Of a stretch of DNA of 64,000 nt, positions 51,193-60,212 are shown piece after piece. The notes under the pieces were generated by a model that ran no database searches, had not been told where the DNA came from, and saw nothing but the letters and a program-made list of their open reading frames with translations. A program made the translations under genes and the position numbers. Position 1 is the first letter of the stretch, and the number at the start of each line of letters is the position of its first letter. Source of the stretch: JAEUJM01 sp044221555 (GTDB taxonomy: Bacteria > Actinomycetota > Acidimicrobiia > Acidimicrobiales > DATDAH01); assembly GCA_044221555.1 (NCBI GenBank), contig JBGAOY010000006.1, positions 124,001-188,000 of the forward strand. Reading direction: 5' to 3'.

Positions 51193-53067
51193 TCACGCGT
51201 CGATGCCGTCTGAGTCGTCCTCGTCGTTGCCTTCGGGCGCGTCGATCTCTAGGAAGCCATTCCAGACGAACTCGAGGAGGTCGTCGAACTGCTCGGGTAC
51301 GACGACGTCGTCGGGATCGGATTCGCACGACGTGGCGAACTCATCAGCGAACCGGGCCTTGCGCGCTTTGCCCTTCTTCTTGATCCACGTCGCAACCCAG
51401 TCGGGCAGCTCGTCGTCCTCGACGGGGATCGTATTCTCGTCGACACCAACGAAGACAAGGATCGACCTGACCACATCCTCGTTGCCGGCGGTGATTGAGG
51501 GCTCGAGCGTCGGATCGCTGTAGAAGACGTCAAAGTGGTCATTCCTGGCGTCGGTGACCCACTGCGGCTCCGCCTTACCATCGGTATCGCGGAGCACAGC
51601 GAGACGATCAACGATCTCCTCGCCGGGACGAGCCAGGAGGCTCGGCAGCCACTGGCCAACTCGGCTCCCAACCACCGAGATCGTCAACGCATCCACGAAC
51701 CGGCGCTTGATGCGGTCTTCTCCCGCCCAGACCCGGGCGACTGCGCGAAGAACGATGGCGTCGGTGATCCCCTCCACGAGCACGGCACGTTCCGCGAACA
51801 GGGAGGCTGAGCGGTTTACGTCTAGGTGTCGTCGCGCTTGTGCAAGCTTGGTTCCGCTCAGGTCAAACGTCTTGACCGTCCGTGCGGCAGGTCGTCCCTC
51901 TTGGTCCCTTCGAAGTACGACGAGATCCTCCGGATCGCACGCCGCGACGATCTCGTCGGAATGGGTGGTAAGGATCACCTGTACCTCGGGCCGTAGCTTC
52001 ACGACTTCCTTCAGATAGGCGACGAGGCCGTGCTGGAGCTGCGGGTGAAGGTGGGCTTCGGGTTCCTCGAGCAGTACGACGGCGTGAAACGTGCCAGCGA
52101 AGAATGTGTCGTCGTCCATCTCGCGCCGCTCATCGGCTTCGGCCATTTGCGCGCGCCGTTCCTCATCGGTTCGCTCAATGGCAGGTTGCTCGTCAAGCTG
52201 TCCACCGCTGCCGCCGTCGTCATCGTCATCGTCATCAACATCGGCATCGTCCCCAACATTCGACGCAGGCGACGCTGTGAGATCGGGGATGGCCGCAAGG
52301 ACCACTGCCAGCTGCAGAAGGTTCGCGTAGCCGAGGCCTTCGGACTCAAGTCTATGAGAATCCGCTCTCGGGACTCCTGCCGCGCCGATAAGGAACTCGA
52401 ATACTCGGGCGAGGAACGAGTCGTCGATCGACGTTGTCCCAAGGTAGGGCACGCGACCGGCCACCCCATCGGTCAGCTCCCCGAGCGTCGTGGCCACTCG
52501 GGCCTCCGCCGCGTTGACCGGCCACTTCGAAACAACAGATCCGACCAGTCCACCCAGAAGGCCACGTAGATCTTTGAGGGACTTGTCGCCCTTGTCTCGA
52601 AACGCCTGGGCTCGGAGCAGTTCGACGATGAGTCGAGCCTCGCGGCCCGCCAGATCAAGGGCAGGGTTCCTTGTCGGCGACAGGTAAAGGATCGGGAGCA
52701 TACCTTCGCCTGGAGCATCCCCCTGTGAGGCTGACACGCGTCCCATCGACATCGACAACGTCGTCGTCCACTCCGGGATACGAACCGTGCTGTCGCAGAG
52801 TAAGCCGAGCGGAGACGTGTCTGGATCCTCAAGGGCATAGGCGACGTCGATCGTGCGAGTCGGCACGGACTTGGAGAGCACCGCTGCTGACGGTCGCTGC
52901 GTCCCTGGAAACACATCTCGGTGCGACATCACGATCGAATCGACGATCGTCGACTTTCCGGCACCGTTCGCGCCAAGGAGCGCACTAAAGCGCCCCGGGA
53001 GCTGACACACGAGCGGCTGGTCGTTCGCGGCGCGGAAGCCATGCACCGTCACTGTCTTCAGGTACAA
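51193..53067 (-). CDS. OLD-family ATPase/TOPRIM nuclease, Gabija GajA-like
   Basis: 624 residues. The SMC/OLD-type ATPase half has Walker A GANGAGKST at 32-40 and LLEEPEAHLHPQLQ as Walker B. A long acidic insert (DDADVDDDDDDDGG) lies before it. The TOPRIM half has VLVEGITD with E432/D436 and DTDG with D494/D496, the metal residues. Class 2 OLD proteins are those coded beside a UvrD-like helicase, i.e. GajA. The TTG at 53067 is chosen because GGGAGG lies 6 nt upstream and the protein then begins YLKTVTVHGFR, the usual OLD start. Expected role: DNA nicking on phage infection. Confidence 0.8.
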   Translation of the reverse strand: MYLKTVTVHGFRAANDQPLVCQLPGRFSALLGANGAGKSTIVDSIVMSHRDVFPGTQRPSAAVLSKSVPTRTIDVAYALEDPDTSPLGLLCDSTVRIPEWTTTLSMSMGRVSASQGDAPGEGMLPILYLSPTRNPALDLAGREARLIVELLRAQAFRDKGDKSLKDLRGLLGGLVGSVVSKWPVNAAEARVATTLGELTDGVAGRVPYLGTTSIDDSFLARVFEFLIGAAGVPRADSHRLESEGLGYANLLQLAVVLAAIPDLTASPASNVGDDADVDDDDDDDGGSGGQLDEQPAIERTDEERRAQMAEADERREMDDDTFFAGTFHAVVLLEEPEAHLHPQLQHGLVAYLKEVVKLRPEVQVILTTHSDEIVAACDPEDLVVLRRDQEGRPAARTVKTFDLSGTKLAQARRHLDVNRSASLFAERAVLVEGITDAIVLRAVARVWAGEDRIKRRFVDALTISVVGSRVGQWLPSLLARPGEEIVDRLAVLRDTDGKAEPQWVTDARNDHFDVFYSDPTLEPSITAGNEDVVRSILVFVGVDENTIPVEDDELPDWVATWIKKKGKARKARFADEFATSCESDPDDVVVPEQFDDLLEFVWNGFLEIDAPEGNDEDDSDGIDA

Positions 53068-53327
53068 CGGTGCCTCCCTCTTTGCTCCATGTTGTCCAGT
53101 CTCGCGGGAAACGAGCGATCGTTCCGCCGCCGCCCCCGCGTAGACACCGCACACCCTCGCATGGACTGTGCCCGATCGCCTGTCGGCTTGAGCGGCAGGT
53201 CGTGGACGCCGAACTGTACGGAGGGCCGGCCGAGGTGACGCCGCTGCGGTTTCGGCATAGGGCGGCTGACCCTGACGAGGGGCGCCTGACAGGCTCGGCG
53301 AGTCGGCCGTCGTGGCAGCATCGTTCC

Positions 53328-54626
53328 ATGTCACGACACGACCGGGAACGGTCTGAGGTCTACCCCGCCTGGTATCCGCGGCTTCCCGTCGAGACCCTCG
53401 GCGACTATTTGGGAGCGCGCAAGAAGAAGATCGGCCCAGCGGTGGAGGCAATCGACGAGGCGGTACTGGACCGAGCAGACCTAGTCGACGACGTCATCGA
53501 GACACTAGATGAGCGCTTCCGACTCGAGGAGATCGTGTTGGGAACGTCAACCCTCGATCCGAAACTGCAGAGGACGAGCGCTATCACGGAAGATCCTCGG
53601 CATCTGGGTTTCGGGGAGCGATCCCGTCAGATCACCGTCGAGCTTCACACGCTGATCATTCCCTTCACCGGGGAGCCTGACCTGCTTCGGCGCTGGCCAC
53701 CAGGTGTCAGTGCGTCCGAGCCCACCTCCCGAACATGGATAGACCCGAGCCTCCCCGCGATTCGCATCCCAATTCCGGCCGGGATTGGCGAGGCGAGTGG
53801 TGCCCGTCTCGATCGGGACTTCGCCGAGCAGGACGTGAACCTCCGAAAGCTCGTAGCGGCAACGAACGCTGCCGTCACGGAATGGAACACTGCGCTGCCC
53901 GAGCTAATCCGCTCGATGGTTGAAGCTCGAATCCGCCAGCAAGGAGTACGCGAGGGCATTCGGAGCGCCATCCGGTTCCCGACGGCATCGGCGTCGCGCG
54001 CGGTGACGGCCCGGTTGCCCCCGAAGAAGAAGGCTGCGACCAGACGTAACCCCCAGCGAGAGTATGGGGACTACCCACTCCTTGACGATGGCGATCTCGC
54101 GGAAGTTGTAGCCGTGATTCGGCGATGGGCTGATTTCATCCCGGGACAGCCGTCGGTGGTCCGAGGCAAGGGCGAGAACGAGATGCGCGACGCGTTGCTT
54201 CACGATCTCAACGGGCATTGGTCTGCGACCGGCGAGACGTTCTCGAAGATGGGGAAGACGGACATCCGAGTGGTGTTCGCCGAAGCCGCAGAGACTGGGG
54301 TGAGTGACCTGATCTTTAAGGCCGAGTGCAAGATCTGGGATGACGTCGGCTGCGTGACCGAGGCGTTCGAGCAGTTGACCGAGCGATACCTGACCAACCG
54401 CGAGCACCGGACCGCACTCATCTTCTTCGTTCGTGACCCACAGCAGTTCAGATCTGCGAACGAGCGGGCGGTCGTGCGGCTTGTAGAGCGACACGGCGGA
54501 GTAGACACGGGCGAAGAAATCTCGGGGTGGGCAGTCGTCGACGTGCCCCATCCCGACGACCAGGATCGAACGGTCCGAGTCGTGGTGATCGTCATCGACG
54601 TGAGCGCTCCACCCGACGACAAGTAG
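53328..54626 (+). CDS. Predicted PD-(D/E)xK-type nuclease next to Gabija-like operon
   Basis: 432 residues. I recognise no named family. The C-terminal third has GKTDIRVVF (D312), ~20 residues, then FKAECKIW (E333-x-K335), the D...ExK pattern of restriction-type nucleases. Before it lies GKGENEMRDALLHDLNGHW with a Glu that could complete the site, and after it TERYLTNREHRTALIFFVRD. The N-terminal 200 residues include a helical segment and a beta-rich part. It is divergent from the OLD-like gene across 260 bp. It may be an accessory or separate defence nuclease of the same island. Confidence 0.65.
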   Translation: MSRHDRERSEVYPAWYPRLPVETLGDYLGARKKKIGPAVEAIDEAVLDRADLVDDVIETLDERFRLEEIVLGTSTLDPKLQRTSAITEDPRHLGFGERSRQITVELHTLIIPFTGEPDLLRRWPPGVSASEPTSRTWIDPSLPAIRIPIPAGIGEASGARLDRDFAEQDVNLRKLVAATNAAVTEWNTALPELIRSMVEARIRQQGVREGIRSAIRFPTASASRAVTARLPPKKKAATRRNPQREYGDYPLLDDGDLAEVVAVIRRWADFIPGQPSVVRGKGENEMRDALLHDLNGHWSATGETFSKMGKTDIRVVFAEAAETGVSDLIFKAECKIWDDVGCVTEAFEQLTERYLTNREHRTALIFFVRDPQQFRSANERAVVRLVERHGGVDTGEEISGWAVVDVPHPDDQDRTVRVVVIVIDVSAPPDDK

Positions 54627-54628
54627 CT

Positions 54629-54958
54629 GCCCTGAAGGCCGTCGTCATCCCGCGGCGATCGGGGAGCAACTACCCGCAGAAGGTCGGCTCCGACATCCAC
54701 GATCTCGTCCGTCTTGTCCTGGGCTGCGAGTTCGGCGTTGTCGCCGACGCGATGTCAGCGGGTGGAGACGACGTTCGGTCGTGGGTCAGCACGACGTTGA
54801 TCAAACGGTTCTCACCGAACCACGACCTGCGCTACACGTTCGCCCGAATGACGAGGCTTGCCGGATCGACCGAGACCGCGTGGCTGACCGAGGCCGACCT
54901 GACCGTCGTCGCCGACCCTCGCCCACATCCTGGCGGAGAGCGCATGAGCCGACATTGA
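54629..54958 (+). pseudogene. 5'-truncated gene fragment, nucleotidyltransferase-like C-terminus
   Basis: About 109 codons of coherent protein start directly after the nuclease stop, without start codon or ribosome site: ALKAVVIPRRSGSNYPQKVG, then SDIHDLVRLVLG. The LKA...K-x-GSD-x-HDLVRL pattern resembles the C-terminal part of AbiEii-type nucleotidyltransferases, which are toxins or defence proteins. It looks like the tail of a gene cut by recombination at the right edge of the island. The family call is tentative. Confidence 0.5.
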
Positions 54959-54959
54959 C

Positions 54960-56306
54960 TCAGACGAGCGCCGCCACCGCCTCATCAAGCACCTGGAGGT
55001 GGAGATCGACGTCGGCTTCGGTCGTCGCTGGGCACATCAGGGCCATGTTGTGGAACGGCGTCAGCAGGATGCCTCGGTTGACGAGGTAGAGGTGGAGGTA
55101 GTCCTCGAGGTCGACGTCGGTGGAGGCTTCGGACTCGGTGCCGTTGCGGGGGGCGGGGTCGGCGAAGCGGTACTCGGACCGGGCCCCGAGTTGGCGGGCA
55201 GACCAGGGCAACGAGTGGTTGGCGATGATTTGCTCGACGCCTTCGTGGTAGCGGGTGCAGAGGGCGATCATGCCGGCGAAGGCTTCCTCGGTGAGGACCT
55301 GCTCGAGGGTGGCTCGGGCGGCGGCCAAGGAGAGAGCGTTGCCGGCGAGGGTGCCGCCGACGCCGCCGGTGTCGACCAGGTCCAAGTCAGAGCGGGACAG
55401 GAGGCGCTCGGCGAAGTCGGCGTGGAGGCCGTAGGCGCCGATGGGGATGCCGCCGGCGATGGCCTTGCCGAGGGTGACGATGTCGGGGTCCAGGCCCCAC
55501 GCTTGCGTGCAGCCGCCGGGGCCGGCGGAGAGGGTGTGGGTCTCGTCGATGATCAGCAGGGTCCCGGCCGCACGGGTGAGCTCGCGCACGCCCTCGAGGT
55601 AGCCGTCCTCGGGCAGGACGATGCCCATGTTCGTGAGGGCCGGCTCCATCAGCACGACGGCCACGTCGCCGTGGGCCAGCTCGGCCTCGAGGGCCTCCAG
55701 GTCGTTGAACTCAGCTACCCGGCTGCTCTCGGTGACGTCGCAGGGGGCGCCGACGTTGCCCGGCCTCGGCACGGGTCCCGAGGGTGAGGTCACGATCAGG
55801 GACTCGTCGACGCTGCCGTGGTAGCACCACGCGTTCACCAAGACCTTGGGGCGACCGGTGAGGGCGCGGCAGAGGCGTAGCGCCCAGCGGTTGGCGTCAG
55901 TGGCGGTGAGGGCGAAGCTCCAGGCGCTGACGCCGAAGCGGCGGGTGAGCTCGGCGGCCACGACCGCGGCGTCCTCGGTCGGCATCATCGCCGTCGCCCC
56001 GCCGGCCTCGGCGTAGCGGGCCTGCACGGCGGCGACCGTCGCCGGCGGCGAGTGGCCGGCCATGGCGCCGGTGTCGCCGAGGCAGAAGTCGACCAGCTCG
56101 TGGCCGTCGATCGTGGTGACCCGCGCGCCCGACGCCCGGTCGAGGAACAGCGGGAAGCCGCCGGCCGTCTTGGCCATCCACGTCATCGGCACGCCGCCGA
56201 AGAGGTGGGTGGCCTCCTTGGCGGCCCGCTGCGATTCGGGGTTCCGCTCGGCGAAGAGGCGGCGCTCCTCTGCCAGACCCGTGGCCAGTCGCTCGCGGTC
56301 GATCAC
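54960..56306 (-). CDS. Class III aminotransferase, glutamate-1-semialdehyde-mutase-like
   Basis: 448 residues, PLP fold type I. GHELVDFCLGDTGAMAGHSPPATVAAV near the start, ALTATDANRWALRLCRALTGRPKVLVNAWCYHG, PLP Asp in LLIIDETHTLSAGPGG and Schiff-base Lys in VTLGKAIAGGIPIGAYG. It may be an aminotransferase or an aminomutase. The GTG at 56306 overlaps the mini-ORF stop. Last gene of the leftward operon from the right edge; it borders the island. Confidence 0.87.
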   Translation of the reverse strand: MIDRERLATGLAEERRLFAERNPESQRAAKEATHLFGGVPMTWMAKTAGGFPLFLDRASGARVTTIDGHELVDFCLGDTGAMAGHSPPATVAAVQARYAEAGGATAMMPTEDAAVVAAELTRRFGVSAWSFALTATDANRWALRLCRALTGRPKVLVNAWCYHGSVDESLIVTSPSGPVPRPGNVGAPCDVTESSRVAEFNDLEALEAELAHGDVAVVLMEPALTNMGIVLPEDGYLEGVRELTRAAGTLLIIDETHTLSAGPGGCTQAWGLDPDIVTLGKAIAGGIPIGAYGLHADFAERLLSRSDLDLVDTGGVGGTLAGNALSLAAARATLEQVLTEEAFAGMIALCTRYHEGVEQIIANHSLPWSARQLGARSEYRFADPAPRNGTESEASTDVDLEDYLHLYLVNRGILLTPFHNMALMCPATTEADVDLHLQVLDEAVAALV

Positions 56307-56389
56307 CTGTTGTCTCCGTCTCGTCCGGCCGCCACGACGACGACACCCATCCCGTCCAAGGCGACCACCACGACGCCGAAATCGCTCAC
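56303..56389 (-). pseudogene. Mini-ORF echoing the HyuB C-terminus
   Basis: 28 residues, linked by GTGA overlaps to the hyuB stop and the aminotransferase start. Its sequence FGVVVVALDG...VVVVAAGRDGDNR parallels the HyuB end YGVVVDDDGE...VAATATRRDGGNG. It looks like a second hyuB copy reduced to its start codon and last ~25 codons. Confidence 0.6.
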
Positions 56390-58143
56390 CCGTTGCCTCC
56401 GTCTCGTCGTGTCGCCGTGGCGGCGACGTCCACCTCGCCATCGTCGTCCACCACGACGCCGTACACCTGCGCCGCCCGCTCGCGGCTGACCCAGCCCTCG
56501 GCCACGTCGTGGGCCACGGCCTCGACCGGCCGCGACGTCGGCGGGCCGTACCCGCCGCCGCCGGCGGTCTGCGCCACCATCCGCTCGCCCGGCGCGATGG
56601 CGGTCGGGCCCCAGGCGTCGACCTCCTCCAGGCTGCCGTCGGTGCCCCGGCGGTGCTGCGCGGAGGGCGCGCCGCCGAGCCCGCCTTGGGCGCCGGCCGT
56701 GGCGTTCACCGCGCCGTCGTTGGCGTAGAGGGTCTCGATCGTGCAGCCCAGCGGGCCGTACTCGACGTGCAGGCCGGGCGCCCCGCGGTGACGGCCGGCG
56801 CCCTCGCTGTCGGGCACCAGGCGACGCTCGTGGACGACGAGGGGCTGCTTCATCTCGTCGATCTCGACGCTGTCCAGCAGCAGCGAGCCGCCGCTGCCGA
56901 GGTCGGACATGGTCAGCCACCCGTCGGTGTCGGGCCCGCCGGCGCCGCCGTTGGGGCCGGTGAACAGCTGGTTGACGAAGGCGGTCTCGCTGCGGGGGTC
57001 GACCCCCGACACGACGGCCTCCGACGGCGAGAACCCGGTGCCCACCTCGGCTAGGCCGATGTCGACGCCGATGTCGGCCATCGAGCGCTGCACGATGTTC
57101 ACCACCCGGTTGGCCAGGTTGGTGGTGGCGGCCGAGCAGCTGGCCGGGTGGCGGGGGATGCCGACCACGCAGCCGTCGCGCAGCAGGACCTCGACGCGCC
57201 GGAACGCGCCCTGGTTGTGCGGGATCGTGTGGTCGATGCTGTTGAAGACGCCGATCAGGGCCGAGGCCCGCGACGCCGCCTCGCTCAGGTTCAGGCCGCA
57301 GGGCACGCAGTCGGGGTTGTCGCGCAGGTCGACCTCGATCACCTGCCGCTCGGGGTCGACTCGCACCTCGGCGCTGACCGTGACGCCGTCGGGCAACCCG
57401 GGCACCGGGTCGTGCGTGGTGGTCGCGGACGCCGTGCCCGCGGGCAGGGCGCCGATGGCGGCGGCCATCCGGCGCTCGCCGTAGTCCAGCCACTGCTCGG
57501 CGAACGCGTCGAGCGCCGACCAGCCCAGCTCCTCGGCCAACTCGGCGACGGCTCGCTCGCCGATGCGCACGGTGCCCACCAACGCCAGGTAGTCGCCCCG
57601 CCACTGGTCGGGCACCCGGATGCGCATCTCGCACATGCGCAGCACGTCCTGGCAGTCCTCGTACTCCCGCTGCACCTGCACGCAGGGGAAGATCAGCGCC
57701 CCTTCCTCGTACACGTCCCGGGCGCTGACCATGTAGGTGGTCGGCACCGAGTTCCCGCAGTCGGCCTGGTGGGCCTTGGCCAGGACCGTGAAGCGGTGCA
57801 CGCCGTCGGCGTCGACCACCGGCACCAGCAGCGAGTGGTCGGCCGGGTGGGTGTTGCCGTGGTAAGGCGAGTTGTGGAGGTAGGCGTCGCCCGCCCTGGG
57901 CTCGGGGAAGAACTCGAGCATCGAGCGGGCCTGGAGGTCGGGGCCGCCGGTGACGTGGATGGGCAGGCTCTCGGCGGTCATCAGGATGTCGCCGGCGGCG
58001 GTGAGGATGCAGCAGGAGAAGTCCCGGGCGGTGTTGAGCACGCCCGACCGGCCCGACCGGGCCAGCGTGTTCTGCATCTTGCGCACGATGGCGGCGAAGC
58101 GGTTGCTGAGGACCGCCAGCTCGGCGCCGTCCAGGGAGCTCAT
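56386..58143 (-). CDS. Hydantoinase B/oxoprolinase family protein (HyuB)
   Basis: 585 residues. RFAAIVRKMQNTLARSGRSGVLNTARDFSCCI, HVTGGPDLQARSMLEFFP, DAYLHNSPYHGNTHPADHSLLVPV (metal-binding His and Asp), GGPDTDGWLTMSDLGSGGSLLLDSVE, GAGRHRGAPGLHVEYGPLG and GGGGYGPPTSRPVEAVAHDV. It pairs with HyuA (ATGA overlap). The pair could be an ATP-dependent hydantoinase, oxoprolinase or a carboxylase of the acetone/acetophenone type; sequence alone does not decide. Confidence 0.88.
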   Translation of the reverse strand: MSSLDGAELAVLSNRFAAIVRKMQNTLARSGRSGVLNTARDFSCCILTAAGDILMTAESLPIHVTGGPDLQARSMLEFFPEPRAGDAYLHNSPYHGNTHPADHSLLVPVVDADGVHRFTVLAKAHQADCGNSVPTTYMVSARDVYEEGALIFPCVQVQREYEDCQDVLRMCEMRIRVPDQWRGDYLALVGTVRIGERAVAELAEELGWSALDAFAEQWLDYGERRMAAAIGALPAGTASATTTHDPVPGLPDGVTVSAEVRVDPERQVIEVDLRDNPDCVPCGLNLSEAASRASALIGVFNSIDHTIPHNQGAFRRVEVLLRDGCVVGIPRHPASCSAATTNLANRVVNIVQRSMADIGVDIGLAEVGTGFSPSEAVVSGVDPRSETAFVNQLFTGPNGGAGGPDTDGWLTMSDLGSGGSLLLDSVEIDEMKQPLVVHERRLVPDSEGAGRHRGAPGLHVEYGPLGCTIETLYANDGAVNATAGAQGGLGGAPSAQHRRGTDGSLEEVDAWGPTAIAPGERMVAQTAGGGGYGPPTSRPVEAVAHDVAEGWVSRERAAQVYGVVVDDDGEVDVAATATRRDGGNG

Positions 58144-60203
58144 CGGACCTCCACCACCAGCGACCCGGCGGCCGTGCGCCGGGCGGTCGCGCCCTTGGGG
58201 ATGACGGCGGTGGTGAACGCCGACTCGATCAGCAGCGGACCCTCGACCACCTCGTCGTCGCCGAGCGCGCCGAGCGCCCGCACCGGCGTGGGCACCATCC
58301 CCACCTCGTCGACGTAGGCCAGCCGCTCGGGCTTGGCCGGCGTGGTGTCCTCGGCGGTGGCGGTGAGCAGGCCGGCGCTCCGACGAAGCGGACAGCAGAC
58401 TCGGGCGCCCCAGCCCACGACCTCGACCGGCGAGCCCGGATCGGCGATGCCCAGCACGGTCTCGTGCACGCCGTGGAAGTCCTCGACGAAGGCGTCCACG
58501 TCGGCGGCCGACCCGAACCGCGACGCCCGCAACGGCACCTCCAGCTCCCAGATCTGCTGCGGGTACCGGGCCTCGGCGTAGAGGGACACGGTCGACTCGG
58601 CATCGGATGCGCCCGACCGTGCGACGAAGGCCGCGGCCTGCGCCTCCAGCGCGGCGAGCGCGTCGTTGACCGCCTGGGTGGCGAAGGTCGCGCTGGTCGT
58701 CGGCACCGTGGCCGTGAAGGCGGCGGTGAGGTCGGACATCAGCGCGCCGGCCGCGGCGAGCGCGGCGGCCACCGCGGGAAGGATCAGCTGCCGGCAGCCG
58801 AGGCGCTGGGCGACGGCGACCGCGTTGAGCCCCGCCGCTCCCCCACCGCCGACGAGGACCGAGCCAGCCGGGTCGATGCCCTGCTCGAGGCAGATCTCCT
58901 CGATGGCCCGCACCATCTGCTCGGTGGTCAGCCGCAGGATGGCCGCGGCGGCGTCCACGTCCTCGAGGCCCAGCGGCGAACCCACGGCGGCACGGACGGC
59001 GACCGCAGCGGCCGCCGCGTCGAGCGGCATCGCCCCACCCGAGAAGGCGGCCGCGTCGAGGTGGCCGAGGACGACCGCGGCGTCGGTGACCGTCGCAGCG
59101 GTCCCTCCCCGGCCGTAGCAGGCGGGTCCAGGGACCGAGCCCGCGCTCTGGGGGCCGACGTGCAGCAGCCCGCCCGGGTCGACCCAGGCGATGCTGCCCC
59201 CGCCGGCGCCGACGCTCTTCACGTCGATCGACGGCAGTCCGGTCATGTGTCCGGTGAAGCGGGGCCCGACCCAGGCCGAACGGGTCCAGGGAATCTGCCC
59301 GCCCCGGACCACGGTCACGTCGTAGGTGGTCCCGCCGGCGTCGGCCACGATCACCTCGGCGGACCCGAGGTCGGCGGCGGCGTACGCCCGCCCCGCCACC
59401 GGGGCCATCGACGGGCCGGAGTTGATCGACAGGATCGGCGCCCGCACGACATCCTCGGCGTCGACCACCCCGCCGCTCGACGTGACCACCAGCAGGCGGC
59501 CGCCGAAGCCCGCGTCGACCAACCGGGCGCCGAGGTCCTGCAGGTACCGGCTCATCAGCGGCTTCAGCGAGGCGTCGATGCAGGCCGACGAGGCCCGCCG
59601 GTACTCCCGCAGCGACGGGTTCAAGGCATGGGAGAGGGTGTGGGGCACGTCGGGAAGACGTTCGGCCAGCACCTCGCCGACGGCCAGCTCGTGGGCCGGG
59701 TTCACCGTCGACCACAGCAGGCACACGCCCACGGCTTCGACGTCGGCCGCGGCCAGGCGGTCGGCGACCGCCGAGACCGCGGCCCGGTCGAGCGGTTCGA
59801 GCTCGTCGCCGGTGGCCAGCAGCCGACCGGGCACCTCGAACGTGAGCGACCGTGGCACGTACGGCTCGGGGTACGGCACGGTGAAGTCGAACGGGTCCTC
59901 GCGTCCGCCCTCCCGCAGCAACAGCACGTCCGGGTGGCCGGCCGTGGTCAGGAACGCCGTCCTCGCGGTCGTCCTGGTCAGGACGGCGTTGAGCCCACGG
60001 GTGGTGGCGTGCGCGAAGGTGTCCGTCGCCGCCAGCAGCGCCGCCCGGGAGATCCCCCGGGCGGCGGCGGCCGCGGTGAGCACATCGAGGATCCCCTCGG
60101 CGGGGTCGTGAGGAACCGTCGGGGCCTTGGCCAGCGCCAGGTGGCCGCCATCCTCGAGGACGAGGTCGGTGAACGTGCCACCGATGTCGACCGAGATCCG
60201 CAC
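58140..60203 (-). CDS. Hydantoinase A/oxoprolinase family protein (HyuA)
   Basis: 687 residues. VDIGGTFTDLVLED is the phosphate-binding start; ATDTFAHATTRGLNAVLTRT, SHALNPSLREYRRASSACIDASLKPLMSRYL, VTSSGGVV, VADAGGTTYDVTVVRGG, and SVGAGGGSIAWVDPGGLLHVGPQSAGSVPGPACYGRGG are family signatures. This subunit carries the ATPase site. It forms a unit with HyuB downstream. Confidence 0.88.
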   Translation of the reverse strand: MRISVDIGGTFTDLVLEDGGHLALAKAPTVPHDPAEGILDVLTAAAAARGISRAALLAATDTFAHATTRGLNAVLTRTTARTAFLTTAGHPDVLLLREGGREDPFDFTVPYPEPYVPRSLTFEVPGRLLATGDELEPLDRAAVSAVADRLAAADVEAVGVCLLWSTVNPAHELAVGEVLAERLPDVPHTLSHALNPSLREYRRASSACIDASLKPLMSRYLQDLGARLVDAGFGGRLLVVTSSGGVVDAEDVVRAPILSINSGPSMAPVAGRAYAAADLGSAEVIVADAGGTTYDVTVVRGGQIPWTRSAWVGPRFTGHMTGLPSIDVKSVGAGGGSIAWVDPGGLLHVGPQSAGSVPGPACYGRGGTAATVTDAAVVLGHLDAAAFSGGAMPLDAAAAAVAVRAAVGSPLGLEDVDAAAAILRLTTEQMVRAIEEICLEQGIDPAGSVLVGGGGAAGLNAVAVAQRLGCRQLILPAVAAALAAAGALMSDLTAAFTATVPTTSATFATQAVNDALAALEAQAAAFVARSGASDAESTVSLYAEARYPQQIWELEVPLRASRFGSAADVDAFVEDFHGVHETVLGIADPGSPVEVVGWGARVCCPLRRSAGLLTATAEDTTPAKPERLAYVDEVGMVPTPVRALGALGDDEVVEGPLLIESAFTTAVIPKGATARRTAAGSLVVEVR

Positions 60204-60212
60204 GTCAGCCCG

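Noticed and set aside
49381..54959. Integrase, transposase or flanking direct repeats that would prove a mobile element
   Set aside because: None seen; only a weak tRNA-like scrap and a truncated gene mark the borders.
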